From the NCBI GenBank assembly GCA_036852015.1, contig JAANDG010000095.1, forward strand, positions 248,001 to 312,000: a DNA stretch of 64,000 nucleotides. The letters run 5' to 3'. The notes beneath the pieces were generated by a model that was not told the origin of the DNA, made no database searches, and saw only the letters and a list, made by a program, of their open reading frames with translations. Within the stretch, counting starts at the first letter, position 1, and every line of letters begins with the position of its first letter. This DNA is from Pelodera strongyloides (taxonomy: Eukaryota; Nematoda; Chromadorea; Rhabditida; Rhabditidae). Both the position numbers and the translations under genes were made by a program. This document shows, piece by piece, positions 1 to 13,479 of the stretch.

Positions 1-2501
1 CAAAACGTAATTTAACAAATCTCGGTGTCGGCTTTCCCCTTGATTGGCAGTCTTGAGGTGTGAGCACCAATTGTCATAATCATTAATCATCGAGTGGCCG
101 ATTCTCCACTCGCACCGATAATTAGCGGCCGATTCAAAAAGTTGTACTGGGCACTCTTCGTGAAAAAGAGCGGAAAGAAGGAATCAGGGTATGCGGAGAG
201 GAGAAAGAGAGAAAGCATTGGACACCCTCCTCCTGGAACTATAGAGAATGGTCATAAAATAAGTGAACGAATAAAGCGACCAATATTTATGGGGTGTGTG
301 CTAGAGGTGACAGGTGGTACTCGCTTGTACAATAAAGAGTCAAAGGCAAATTTTGCCGAACGTAACGCTTTTGATGCATTTATTAAAAAATTGTCTGCTG
401 TATTCATCCAGAACTTGAAATACATCGAGGTTAAAAATAACTTGTGAGTTTATTTACACCTATAATTTGTTGGCCAAAATGCTGCCTTGCCCTACAACAA
501 GTTTGTTTGTTTTAGACAAATGGACATATAAGGTTGTCACTGGCAGATGCCATTTGTCTGTGCCCAGAAGGAGTCAAATTCGTGTGTCCATAAGGCCATT
601 TGGGCATTACATATACGGGGGAGCGCATGGGCGACGGGAATACATACAATGGATGTATGTATACAAGACACCTGATAGGGAATGTATTACCCAGTCAGGG
701 ATAATATGCATCAAGAGAAGACAAATGGAAAGGTGCATTTCTATAGAGCTGACGAATGAATAGTTAATCCGAAGAAATACTTGTGAAAACCCATGTCAGG
801 AAAGTAAGATTAGATAAATAAATAAATAAGGTGACAAGGTAGATAAACAAGATGTTACTTAAAGGTAATTCTCACAGCATAAAAGGGATTACTGTTCGAA
901 TAGTGCCTACAACTTGGAACCACTGAAGCATATTAGAAAAACTAAATGATGGATTTACACGCTTTCAGTTCTCCTGAAAATTTAATTGGTCTATGTCTCA
1001 AGGAGGAAAATCACAAATATTTCCTATCTTGATTTGTAATCTGAATGAGAAGGAAAGTGTGACACCCGATTGATATCTAGAAATAAAGGAACACAATGGA
1101 TTTTAAAGAAGATTATCACAGAAATTGGATTCCAAGTGCATTAAGGCCCTCATGGGAATTGTTCTAAAAAACTGCACGCAAACAGAATACACTAACATAG
1201 TGTGAAAAAACAGCTGACCGTTTATATTGAAAGCCGGCAGTAGATGAATTCGCAAAACGAACTAAATGATTAAACAAACACTAAACATGGGGCATAGCGC
1301 ATAGTCAGAGGAATAATTTATTTTTATCGGAAAACAATAAAAAAAATAAGAATTTGGGGTTCCAAAGGAATGGCGTTGGGGTGGATATATATTGATAGAG
1401 ATGTACACGCAATCGATGGTTGAGGGAGAGGTCACAGTTGAGAGGATAGAACTGTAAGGGGGATAGAGATTGCCCCTGGGTTACGTAGGGGGAGGGGTGG
1501 CTATTCACCGGCTACTCCGCTGTATATTAAATGATAGTAAAACAACCAAAAGCACGTGAAGCCTCAGAAGGTCTTTCAATAACAGCTAAACTCACAGCCC
1601 ACAGTTGGTCATGGAAAAAAAACGGAGTTTGATTCATTATGGTATACTCGGCAAAATGATTTGGCATTACGCGTATCTAATTGGGTACGTATGAAAACAA
1701 GAACAGTACTTCAAAATTAATACGGAGATGTGTGCGAAATATTCCAAATGGGACATTTTAGTGAAAAAAACGAGTGGTATTTTTTTGGGTAATTTACTGG
1801 GAGGGGAAATGGGAAGTGGGTTAACAGAAATATGACCCCAGGGTATATGGACAGATACGCAGGGTGGGGGATGTGCATAGAGAGTGCGATGTCCGTGGAG
1901 TACGCTTGGAAGGAGGGGTGTGGATTAGGCTGCTGCTAAGCGATGCTTAGAGAAAGAAAGCCAAGATTATGACGACTAGAGAAAGTTTCTACATCAGCTG
2001 TTTTCTGTATGAAATTGAGACGTATTGAATGACAAAGCATCAACAAATAACCCACGCGAACCCATTTCGGATTGTCAAACATAAAATTAACATTACAAAG
2101 TTTCTTGGAGTTTATTGCATGGAGCCGGGTATAAATGGAAGAAACCAGTTGATACAATGGTTCGATGATTTTTGAGAGTTGACAGTAGTCTTTCGAAAGA
2201 CTACTACTATGAAATACATAGTTCTGCCTCTCGGTAAAGATCATCTGAATAAATTAGAGTGCCACTATAGCGAATATGCAAAAATGCGTCTTCAGTTAGT
2301 TGAAAATGAAGGGTTTCTTTCCTTCCCAAAAAAAAAACGAAAAGAATAATGGGGTTTTTAGCGTGAGGTGGCAGATGAATACTCATGCGGTCTTTTGAGG
2401 AAAAGAAACCGGAATAGACACCCCCTTTTCTTTCAAGTGTATAAAATGTGTCTTGGACGTAGTTGGAGTAGATCAGTATTTAGCTATTTAACTATTTTAT
2501 A

Positions 2502-2543
<42 letters not shown>
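2502..2543. repeat. (TA)n microsatellite
   Basis: About 40 bases of uninterrupted TA dinucleotides, followed after a short break by a second short TA run near 2548-2557. Confidence 0.9.
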
Positions 2544-2545
<2 letters not shown>

Positions 2546-3788
2546 CATATATATATACTTGAAGCCTTGAAGGTAAGTTGAAGGAATTTATATGCATCAA
2601 TTCCATCCAATCTACAGTGCCAATTTGCAGTGGCAAATTGGGGTAGTGGAACGGCGGATGGGCTGTGAATTAACGCATTAGAGATGGCTTGAAGACGAAG
2701 TCTCCCTTAAGAGTTACATGTTAGAGCAGATTTTTATGCAAGGCTCATAGTTTTGTGTGATAGCCAGTAAGAAATATTCCTACTGAACGATTTTATATAT
2801 AACTATCGACAACATAAGCTACCAAGCAAGATGGTGATTGCAAATGGAAGGTGCAAAATGTATATATTCTCGCCCGATGTACCAATTTTGTTTTGAAATT
2901 CTCGACCTTCGTAGTGATCGAATCGGATGGATGAGCGAACATGTGAATATAAACAAATTTCACATTGCGCACGATCGATTTGCGAAAGTATTTGCCGTAG
3001 CTAATTCTTATTTGGAAAAATATGCTAACACTGGAGTATTGAAATATTACAATATGATACCTAGTCTATTCAGTTGCTTCGTTTTTTCAATGAACTGTAA
3101 ATAATACAGGGAAGAATGTAATGCCTAACCATTAGCAGGGATCGCAACAATAAACAGCAGTGGGAAACTCATATATGCGAGATTGCCGATGAGGAAAGTA
3201 AGTCAATAAGTCAAAATATTGGCAATTCTGAAATCATTGCGTGTTCTCGAAACGGGACGGAAGAGGTAAACATGGTGAGGAGTTTTGAATGAAAGGAGGT
3301 GACGGAGGTTGAATATAGAGTCGGAGGTCAACAAATAGATAAGCGAGAACCTCACTGAGAATTCAGAACCCATTTCGCTCACTTACTTGCAGATCGAAAT
3401 TGTATGTTCAGTTATGAAGATGACCGTAAGCCTCTTAAAGGGGGAGGACGGCAGCACAATGAACTTGCAAAAGAGCTGACTTCTTTAAAATGAGAGCTTT
3501 GGGTACTGCCACCAGCGGCCTTTGATTTGGGTCGGCCATCTTTCAAGTACTAGGTGCGCGAGACGCTAATATTTCCCAATAAAAACTCGAACGATGTGAA
3601 CGCGCCAGATCCTATTGTTAGAACAGTGAGATGGAACGATCGGCGCATTGAAAAGTCTCCAAAATTCAATGTGAAAAATGCAAAATGTTTGCCCCCTTAT
3701 TCCAATTGAATGAAAAAGATTCAAATTTAACAGAAGAACTAGTAGATTGAAAGGTGATCGGGACCAAAATTCAGCAGCTCATTTTGAA

Positions 3789-3953
3789 ATGCGCAGCGGA
3801 CGTTTGATGATCGTAGCTGTATGCATACTGATATCCTTGTTTATAAACCTTCCGTTGCATGGATATCAGTATAATGATCATGACGAGGAAAGCAGACAAA
3901 TCATGTGCAAGACATGCGAACATGGCAAGCTTGATTATGAAAAACATAGCTGA
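3789..3953 (+). CDS. Possible small secreted peptide
   Basis: An ATG-started frame of 54 codons. The first 25 residues read as a classic signal peptide: a basic start (MRSGR) followed by a long Val/Ile/Leu stretch. After it comes a short acidic segment with a CKTC motif and a stop. I do not recognise the peptide. It could be a first exon, a whole small gene or chance; the signal-like hydrophobic run is the only support. Nothing nearby continues it convincingly. Confidence 0.3.
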   Translation: MRSGRLMIVAVCILISLFINLPLHGYQYNDHDEESRQIMCKTCEHGKLDYEKHS

Positions 3954-5577
3954 TCATAAAGAAATCAAAACAGTACAGTAATCCAATCAGCCATTCTCGC
4001 TTGAGTCGTGTTATCAGATCGTAAAAATGTTATCAAACATCCAAGCGTGCGAGTATTTATATTTTGCGGCGCGTGCCACTAAAAGGTCAGGGGTCAGTCA
4101 AATAGATTTATCAATGTCTGACAAGGCTTACCATTAGCAAAGAGACGAGTCCGGGAAAACGATGCTTGTGTAGCCTCTAGAAAGCATCTGCTTGATTGGT
4201 CTCTGCACCTGATTAGAAACTAAATACATTCCAGGTAAGCGTAAAAGAGTAAAAAAAACATTACACTGTATTTCCTCATAAGCACAAACGACTCTCTTAT
4301 GATTTGTTATATGTATAATAAGAGGTGGTCAGTCTGAGAGCCATTCGCATTGAATCGAATCAAGGTCACATGTAATTGAAATATGCAGAAAATAGTAACG
4401 CGGGGAATTTGAGGCAAATCCGTTGTGTTGAAGAAATTGTTGAACGTGCGGAGTAAATTACGGACGCAAACTGAAAAGTGTAATTGTTTAAATGCTTATA
4501 TGAAAAGCAAGTAGGCGAAAGTAAAAAAACACAGGCAGAACGATAAAATTGCGTAAGAACATTGAAACGGCAACGTGTATCCTCAACTACGCGCTTGGAG
4601 TATTGTTGATGGTCAATGCGGAATATTTGAATCTCGTTCTTTCCAAGTGCGAGAGACGAGGATGAGGGTTATAAGTGCCTATTGTCGATTGAAATAGCCG
4701 TGTGAAAATAGATGGATGTTCACACAAAATGCACCGCACCCGCACACCAGTCTATTATATTTGGAATGCGCCGAGCATGGCAGAAAACTCGGAAAATAAT
4801 GGTAAAAGAGTACTTACTGTGCGCCGAAACTCGCACACAAAACTTGCGAAAACAACATTTTTGAAAAATGTTTTCACATGTAGCATGTAAGAACTGCTGA
4901 AATTTGATTATCACCTGTTAGCTGTTGAGTCATAGTTCAAAGACCTTATGATAACTTCCTAAAGCATTATGCATGAAACACATACGTTATGTTGTTGATA
5001 GAGTCGTATTAGACTCGGCGTCAGTAACAATAAACAATGCGAGGATTAGCTTCTGCCGACGGCGTTAATTAGTCCCTACTGAATCGTTTCTACATTTCAA
5101 AGGACAAGCGCTGACAGCGGAGACTAATTTGCATATAAAAGTACCAGCACTGCTTATGTTAGCTAGAATCAAATATAATAAGAGTAAATCCAACCTTTCG
5201 AACACATTTTGGGTTGACCATTTCTAGCTGGATAGTTTATCTCCATGAAATTAATTTAAAATAACTGAATGTGAAAAGTAGGAAATAGAAAATAGGTTGT
5301 TTCATTGTCTGTTAGTTATGTGGTACATTGAAAGCCGGCTTGGTTTCCAACCATTGTTGTTTAGCCATTCACAAACAGACTAGAGAATGAAAAATGAACA
5401 AACACAGATCTAATCAGAGACAAGACTAAATTATAAAATTTATGTGACACATTTGCCAAGAAGTATACAAATGAAATATGTAAGCAACATGATGGTTGAT
5501 TAATTGGGCAGTGAAATAAACAACATAATAATAATAACACAATGAAGCCCGTTCGATGATAGTGAGTGTTAGTGCGT

Positions 5578-5600
5578 CTATATATATATATATATATATA
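5578..5600. repeat. (TA)n microsatellite
   Basis: A run of about 22 bases of alternating TA. Confidence 0.85.
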
Positions 5601-8600
5601 TGAACGGAGAAGACTGAATAATATGGCGATTGTCATTGGAACCACTGTGCTCCGAATTTAAAGTTCCAATTTAACATGGAGCGCGGCACATCGTTAAAGC
5701 AAAATTTATGTTCGGTACATGGTGAATCCCATGCACTTTTGTGAAAAATTCGGGTTTTTTCCGACAGATTTGATTGTACAAAAACGCTCAGAGTGATAAC
5801 ATGCTAATGATTTAAATAATATTGACTTGAACATTGAACGTTTCAATCGATATTACAGTTTCCCTACAAAATAGAACACTTAAATGAGCGAGGGTCAGTA
5901 AATTGTTGGTTTTGAATTCGAAAAAGAACGCATGGGGGTCCGTAATGGCCTCTCAACCCGCCTCGCGCCAAGCTCCATAAAAACCGATTTTATGACTTGA
6001 GAATGTCTATTCTTGGTTAGGTAGCCACCCTCTTAAATACAGAGAAAGAGAAAATGCTAATTTAGAGTAGCGAGAGGTCATTGGAAAGGCAAGTCAAACA
6101 GTGTAGGATTGTTCAATCGTAATAGACCGTTATCATGAGTTCGACTTTCTCGTTTAACTATGTGGGGTATTTAAAAAAAACCCATGAAAAATGATAGTTG
6201 CGTGTGTTGAATTGAATGACTGGGCACCAATCTGATGTTCTAGAGATTAGAATAGGAAGTCGGCTTCAGTCCCTCTTTCCGATGCAAAAACCGTGCACTA
6301 TAGTCGAATCGGAAAGCAAACAGGAAATAAGCCAGCCGCCGACATCGCCTCGAAAACAGAAACATTCAGATTATTTTTTCCATCACCATTTCCTGTGGAA
6401 GAATCTCAGTTGTACCAATATCAATGCAATCTACCAGAGATGCAAATCCCATTGATTGGATCACTTACTCTTTGTATTTGACCTAAACGTTGTTACGATG
6501 TTGTTGGAAAGAAACAAACAATGCTGGTAACATATTTATTTTCCAGTCGGAACGCTTTCTATTGTGCATTTAGGGTCGACATATGGTACTTTGTCTGTAT
6601 AGAAGGGTGCTGATAGATGACACCAGATTAGCGCTAGTTATATACTCAGAGCGAACAATGGTGCGTAGTGACAGAGGGAAATTAGTTGGTATGTTGTGAA
6701 TTAGAAAATATATGTTACTCACATTTGCAAAATCAAATATGCAAGAGGCATATTTGTATCTTCCAGCCTCAGTTACAAGATTGATACGCAAAAACTATCG
6801 CGAAAGAACTATGTGTCGAATAAATTCTTCAGCAAGTATTTTTCGTCTGAGCAACGGAAAGACGCAGAGCAGTACCAGAGTTGGATAGAAGTTTTGGATC
6901 AAAACCCAAAAATAGCAAACGCACAACATTTGGAAAGTGGTATTTACCAGTGAAAAGTCCTTTTTTCCTGTCTGAACTAGTTCCTCAACTCTGTTATAAA
7001 GCTACTCCATGGTGGGCAAATGCTGCGAAAATTGTACTACACCGGCGGGGCGACCTTGGATTGTTGCCCGCTATAAAACAACCCTATAAAACAACTTCCC
7101 ATACGGTACTACCCGCTTTTATGGCGATACTAAATCACTAAAACTTGTGATAAAATCGCACGTGCTCAATCCCTAACAACACGAAATCTATTTGCTTTAA
7201 CAATTGAAAAGTGAAATCCTGAAAGTGTGACTGCACGTATATGCACTGCATAACAGCGAAAGATTCCATATGGTACGGAAAATACATTACAATAGTTCAT
7301 CAAGCATTACTAATGCAATAAATTTCTTCGTATTTGCTGCTACAACATCGATCAGGTGCTCCGATGGAATTGTTCTTGAAGTAACAAGAAGAAGAAGAAA
7401 ACAGGGACATCTAGCGGATCTGTCACATGGAACCTCTTTATTTGAGTGATACTTTAAGAATAGGACGTATCTACTGGAGACACCATTCACATATAAAAAC
7501 CACAGAGAAAGGAATACTCGTGTTTTGTATGAAAAATTTTAACTTTATAAAGGCAATCCGTGCTGCTTCTAAGGGTAAATGTAGGAAATACGTAGGACAC
7601 TATCGACGGCGTTTCCGTTTGTGCATAAATGTAAAAATGTATAATAAATATTACAAAAAAACGTTTGCTGCACCGCTTACGCAACATGCAGAATTTCGTG
7701 CTCAAGTTGCAAAGAAATTTAATGACTTAGTCCTTATTTAAAACAAGATAAAACCCCATACACTGCAAAAAATGTCTACGGGTATTCAAAGGTATTCAAA
7801 TAAATGTAAGAATTGAGAAGTGTAACATACGTTGAGCAGAAGCATTCAACAGACTGCTAATGTTGCGAGGAGACTTACAACTGAGTAGAGCTAACAGAAG
7901 AATGTACGACCTTTTATTGAGAAAACATTCATTCTCGGGCACTATGCGTCACGTACTGCGCACAAAACACTAGATCAGTAAGCAAAATTGAGATAATTTG
8001 CCTGGACACTATTTTATTTCTTCACTGGCAAATACCTTCTAAAGAGTACGCATTGGATATGTGTAACTACAAAATACGGAACCCAAAGAAAATATAAAAG
8101 TTAGAAGTTATAAATTAGAAGAAGATACAGAAAACATGATTGCATAACTTGATGATGAGAAGTTTATATGCATCATGCTTATTTGCATGTCTCATACTGA
8201 TATTTTCATTGTGCAGCGAAAGATTAACTGAGATTACTGTAGAACTTTATTATTTTGCATGCAAATGATGCGTGAGTCAGCGTCCAAGGTTGCGAAAATG
8301 CAATTTCCCTTGAATGAAAAGTATATTCGGCTAGAAGACAACGTGTTGAGAGCCGCATTCATTTTGATGGAAAGCTGTTGCGAAAGCCCGGGGCTCTGAT
8401 GACAGGATTTACCCGTAGGGACGCGATCAAAGAGACATGGACATGTTCTTAAAGGAAGGCAGTCACTTCAAAATCAACTTTTTTATTCGATTTTTATTAG
8501 ATGCAAGCAGATTTATAAAACAATATGCAGCCCATAAAAATCCACATAAAATGGAACTCAGGGAGAGAAATCAATGAGAATGAGTTTTGATAAATGACCG

Positions 8601-11072
8601 ACGCCGGTGCATATATGCAATTGCCAGGGGTACTTGGAGAGTGAACAGCCTGCAGTGTTACACCTGGCGCGTGGTTTATCACTGCAGGGTATTTATTATG
8701 AAACTCTATACGGGCAATTATAAACTACGGTATATAAGTAAAAGTCATAAACAGGGATTTCTCTCCCTGAGTTCGTTTTGCCGTACTTTGGCGCTGGAAT
8801 CGTCGTTTTCTTCACATACTTGAACAATTAATGAAAAGCGAATAAAAAATACGAATTTGTAGTGACTGCGATCCTTTAAAGGAATTCGTAGTTCAAAATA
8901 ATATTGTAAATCAGGTAGTGCGGCAAAGAGCAAGAGGACGAACGTCGAATATGTGCTTGAAAACAGTCACACGGCACCCAAATTGTGAAAGCTAATTCGT
9001 GCGGTCCAACTTTTCAGAACATATTATTAGAGGTAAACCAGAGTTGGCGCATCCTCCCTAAGGTAGTTACCGAGGCTGGGTGTGGAGGTTCTTTCATTCG
9101 TGAACATATGCCCGGTAAGAGGGTAAGGGGCGCTAACGTGGCATAAATTGGGCGGAAAGTGCCTATGAAAACGTGCAAATGTGAGACGGTTCGAGGCTGT
9201 GAAATGGATCCGAAAAAAGCAGTGAAATAATATGGGAGGAGGATTGGGAGATACCACCCACTGCGCACAGCAACACCTGGCAGAACGAAAGGGCGGATGA
9301 GGGTAGATGAACCAATCCGGGAAGAGGGACAAAGGCCTGATTCAATGAAATCCACTTGAACAGTGACCGGTAGGCTGTATGTGCAGTGCGAATTAATAAT
9401 GTTTTACTGAAAAAAAAACAATGGAGGAAAGAATAACGAACATAAAGAAAACAGAATCGCTCGTATCTGCGTATGTATATACTAAAATTATAGCTATATG
9501 CATATTATGATAATATGCGATTTTCAGCTACTTATTCGGTAAAAACGCACGGATGGGACGTTTATGTTTCTGGGTGCAAGTAGTGAAAGCTCATGGTTGT
9601 TCTACTGCTCTTAAAAAGATATGATAATGGTTAGCGTAACCGCAACACTTATGGCGGCACCATATTCCCCCATATTGGTTTCTGGCGGATAGGACGGACA
9701 GATTGTATGAGCTCAGGCGGTCCCTTTCAAATAGTCATAGAGTAGAGGAATAGTGCGCATAGTCAAGAGAGACAGAGACAGGTACTCAACCTGGATTAGT
9801 GAGTATACAACCTAGTAGAAGGGTCAGCCTGCACATGTAACCACTAGACCAAAGACTGGTAACCAGTAAATAAGGGAGCCGAATTCGTCTATTGTGATAA
9901 GAAACACACGTTTCACTTTATCCCAACTTCGATCAAGGGGCTCAATGAACAGGCAACTAATTCAACAAACAATAGTTCTTCGTTATCATTGCCTGCAGTA
10001 CAGAAAAGTAAATGGAAGAACACCTTGAGCTTTTCTATTGTCGTATTTTCTAAATAAAGATCAACAACGAATATTGTTGCGTTTACATATTCACAAGTAT
10101 ATGCAACAATTGGCAAATGCTGTATACACCATGTTCTCGTCATTTGCATATCGCCTGTGTATAATAACGGTCAGTATAAAGAATGTGGAAACCGGAAATG
10201 TATCGAAAAGTGTGCGGAATAACACGCGCGTCGGCAGCGGCAAACATAAACAAAATGGACGGGAAAACGTCCGTTGCAGAAATTCATTATAATGCGGGTG
10301 GCCGTGTTTGCCATCACTTCAACGCAATCCTCTTTCATATATATACGACATTTCCGCAACTGCCCAAGAAATTTGCATACCATGAAAATTCTGAAAGTCG
10401 CTGACCTAAAGTAAAAAAAAGACAGAATTGAGCAACTTCGAAGCCGACAACGGAGCACTTTTAGCTTGGCAAGGAGGCACTGAGGGTGCGGTCATTCAGA
10501 CATGAATTCAATCAACTTGACCACTGAATGGTGACAGAAGTCCGAGTAAATTGAATCTCAGAAAGCTGTGTTCAAAATGAAATTTCATTCTATTCAAAGC
10601 CACTTCTACTTAGATGACCAAGTAAATATTTGTTCGCCTAGAACACATCATGTTTACTGAATTGCCGTGGACTGACTAGGCTGTCCCAGTTTATTAGAGC
10701 TACTAACATTACGAACACTGGTAATTTTCTACAAGAATACGACTTTGCTGTATTCAAATGAGTTTTCTTGATAAATTAGGCTCTTATAATCATGTATACT
10801 GGAACACAAAATTGAGCTTTTAATTGTATGCCCTTGTTAACTGATAGAGAGCTTTCGCTTTTGTGATTTACCGAAAACCTTATGTGATCTACCGAAGCAT
10901 CATCTGAAACATAAACACAACTGTAGCACGTGTCAACAATAAATTCAATGAATATCTACAGTTGATTTAGAACAAATCGAAGTTTGGTTACGCTCATAAA
11001 TCCTGAATCGGGAAAGGAGGCCATGTGTGTATGGCATTATGGAGCGCTTTCTCCCAACTGTCCGGTAATTAG

Positions 11073-11260
11073 CTGAAGTGGATTTCGGTGCTGAAATGAA
11101 GGGGGACGGCCATCTATCTCCATCGCCGGTAATGTCATTGGATGGCGGAAAGGGCCCACCGACGGCTAAGGACCCTACCGGATGCCCTCCCAACCAATTG
11201 GCCACCTTTGAAGAAGGGGGCCTTGCTTTTGGCCTTCCCTACTTAGTTCTCGTACATTAA
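11073..11260 (+). CDS. Isolated exon-like block, unknown product
   Basis: A segment of about 55% G+C in a background of about 38%. It is preceded by a 3' splice-like AATTAG and stays open for about 62 codons to a TAA. The peptide is acidic, glycine- and proline-rich (it contains SPSPVMSLDGGKGPPTAKDP) and unlike the AT-rich noise around it. The opposite strand is also open, so strand is uncertain. No partner exons were found. It could be the last exon of a gene, a pseudogene piece or a conserved non-coding element. Confidence 0.25.
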
Positions 11261-12286
11261 CTGGAAAATGAATTATGCTTTATTATATTGAGACCCTCAC
11301 TATTTGCCACGATTAGTGAAAGGGTGCTGTAGATGTCTCAATTTTTATCAGCTTTATTTGGGACACTCGTTATTCCATAACTCTACATTTGTGTGGTTTT
11401 TTTCACAGAGAATCATCAGAGTTGTCAGAAACTAAATAAACATGCAAAGATCCGTTCAATTGCCAGCGTAAATACAAAAAAATATATTTATTAATCTGTA
11501 CTCACATAAAACAACTAATATGTGTAAGAAGCGTGATAAAAAGCGTGTTTGAGCGATAGTTCATATGAACTTCTGACTAGAATTGCAATGGAATAGCACA
11601 TTGAATGAACTGAACTAAATAAAAAAACGAACTACAAAAATTTAAAAATTACGACTTCAAATGCAAACGCATACATCGCTTCGAATACCCGTGATAATCA
11701 CTTTTTGTAAAGCAAAGCGGTATGGAAATCAAGTAGAGATATCTTCTCGTTTCGTGAATATACATAAATTTCTTTTTTCGCAACACGATGGGGTTATTTG
11801 TAACTGTTGAAAGCTGATCAGAAATAAACGAACATACGCTATTTTCTACACAAAATTTCTCATTACATGAGACAAGTTGGTTACTTGACTTCGTACAATT
11901 GCCGCGCCAAAAAAAAAAATAGTTTCCACCTCTCGAGTGCGCGCGGGTCGTGCTCCGGGACTGCACCACAGGGAGTCCACTTCCACTGATTGAGGGCGAC
12001 GAGACTTCCGCACACTTTTATGCTAGGGCATCAAAAGTGCGTCGAAGTTGCGCCATAGATATGCGACTGGAAGTGTGCATCTTTCGCATTCAGGGGCGCA
12101 CTCTTTGAGCATCTCTTGCTCATATGGTGATTCCTTTTTTCGGACAGTCTATTTCAGCGAGGCGATTGCACGTAGTTTTGCTTAGTATCTACATATGCGA
12201 AGTCAAAAGCTTACCACATGACAAGAGACAGGCAACAGTAAGATGTTGAATTCAACAAATGCAATGACGACTATATCGTAAAATGA

Positions 12287-12703
12287 TTAACTAAAGACAA
12301 TATCATTATGAATATATGCAGAATTCGCATAAGCCACTCCCTTCTCGTTCTGTTCAATGCTGTACATTCCAAGAGAATGTCTGGGACTGTTACTTGCGGA
12401 CGGCGCCTCTTCATAGCCAAAATACTTCGGAAGATTTCTGTAAAACAATTTTGCATAAACAAAGGAATTCTGTCATTGTTATGGGAATAACACGATAATT
12501 TATCGTGACATACGCAACATCAAATGACATGTGCATCATGTTTAAATTAACGCTCATCATTATGAGCGTCAAACATCTCCAATATGCCAAAAGGTAAGAT
12601 TTCCATACCTGAGCAAGCATATAATCAGGAAAAGAAAGAAAATGACAAAAACGGCTCCTGCAAGAAGCCACGAATCCATAGAGTAGTTTGGTGTGGACAA
12701 TGA
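12287..12703 (-). CDS. C-terminal exons of a single-pass membrane protein
   Basis: Two exons fit perfectly. Exon 12609-12703 (31 codons plus 2 nt, acceptor TATTCCAG, donor GTATGG) encodes one hydrophobic helix of about 20 residues beginning WLLAGAVFVIFF, preceded by a short extracellular stretch with an N-glycosylation site (NYS). Exon 12287-12437 (acceptor TTTTACAG) completes the split Arg codon and encodes a 49-residue tail rich in Tyr, Ser and Asn (GYEEAPSASNSPRHSLG) ending at TAA. The layout is a type I membrane protein with a tyrosine-containing cytoplasmic tail. I do not recognise the family. Ectodomain exons should lie to the right; candidates are listed separately. Confidence 0.6.
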
Positions 12704-13479
12704 CTGGAATATATTTTGTGTGTATTAGAGTAAGATTATAGTATATGGGCATATAATGGTGCTTGATTTGTGACATTGAATTGAAAAAAAAACGAATCTA
12801 TTTTTTTCGATAAGAAATTGCTATTTCGGTTAGGTCGAAAATTTGAGTGAAATAAGACCCAGTTCTTAATTATTATATGCATTTGTATTTCGCTTAAAAG
12901 CGAAGACACTTTACAAGAGATTTACAACGCAATTACACATTTTAGAATTTTAAGTTTAATGCAAAACAAGAGAATTATAAGCCACACATATTACAAATTT
13001 ATAGCTTCGCCTTTTAGAGTTTAATAAGCCTTTTAGACAAGGAGCTTAAAAACTGGCATCATGCAGATGGCGAAATAATAATTCCTTCGAAATGGTATTA
13101 TAAAAAACAGTGTTATGTTCTCGTTGCGTACAAAAGACCTATGCAGAAACCCTATCGCACAAAACAAATATTTTTAATTTTAACTGTTTATTGTCTGTTA
13201 GTACTCTCCAATGAATGTGACAACTCCTCAAACGTTGCCGCTAAATAAGATCCAAATTAGAATGAAAACCAAACAATTATCAATTAAAACTAACCCGCGA
13301 GAAATTATTGGGCGTAAGAAAGAATATAAGAGTTCGATTGCCCAAACCACGCGGTACCATCATTGCGAAAATCTGAAAGCTTATAAGCATATTAAATAAA
13401 TTAAAAATAGACTGATTGCAAATTTTTTTTTTTTTGAAAAACCTTGAACAAATGTGAACAATAGCGATTCAAATGTGAC

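Larger units (their letters stand above)
1..12286. other. Gene-poor 5' region
   Basis: I read both strands of this stretch and found no multi-exon gene that I can name. It holds AT dinucleotide runs, a possible short secreted peptide near 3.8 kb, an open segment near 6.2-6.5 kb that is open in several frames at once and so carries little information, and one G+C-rich exon-like block near 11.1 kb. The smaller items are listed separately. The remainder looks like intergenic DNA with many stops in every frame. Confidence 0.5.

Noticed and set aside
6216..6481. Two overlapping + strand open frames starting near 6216
   Set aside because: All frames are open over the same stretch and none gives a recognisable peptide or phase-consistent partner exon.
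9014..9355. Overlapping open frames on the minus strand with a Pro-rich composition
   Set aside because: Several frames are open at once, there are no convincing splice sites and no recognisable motif.
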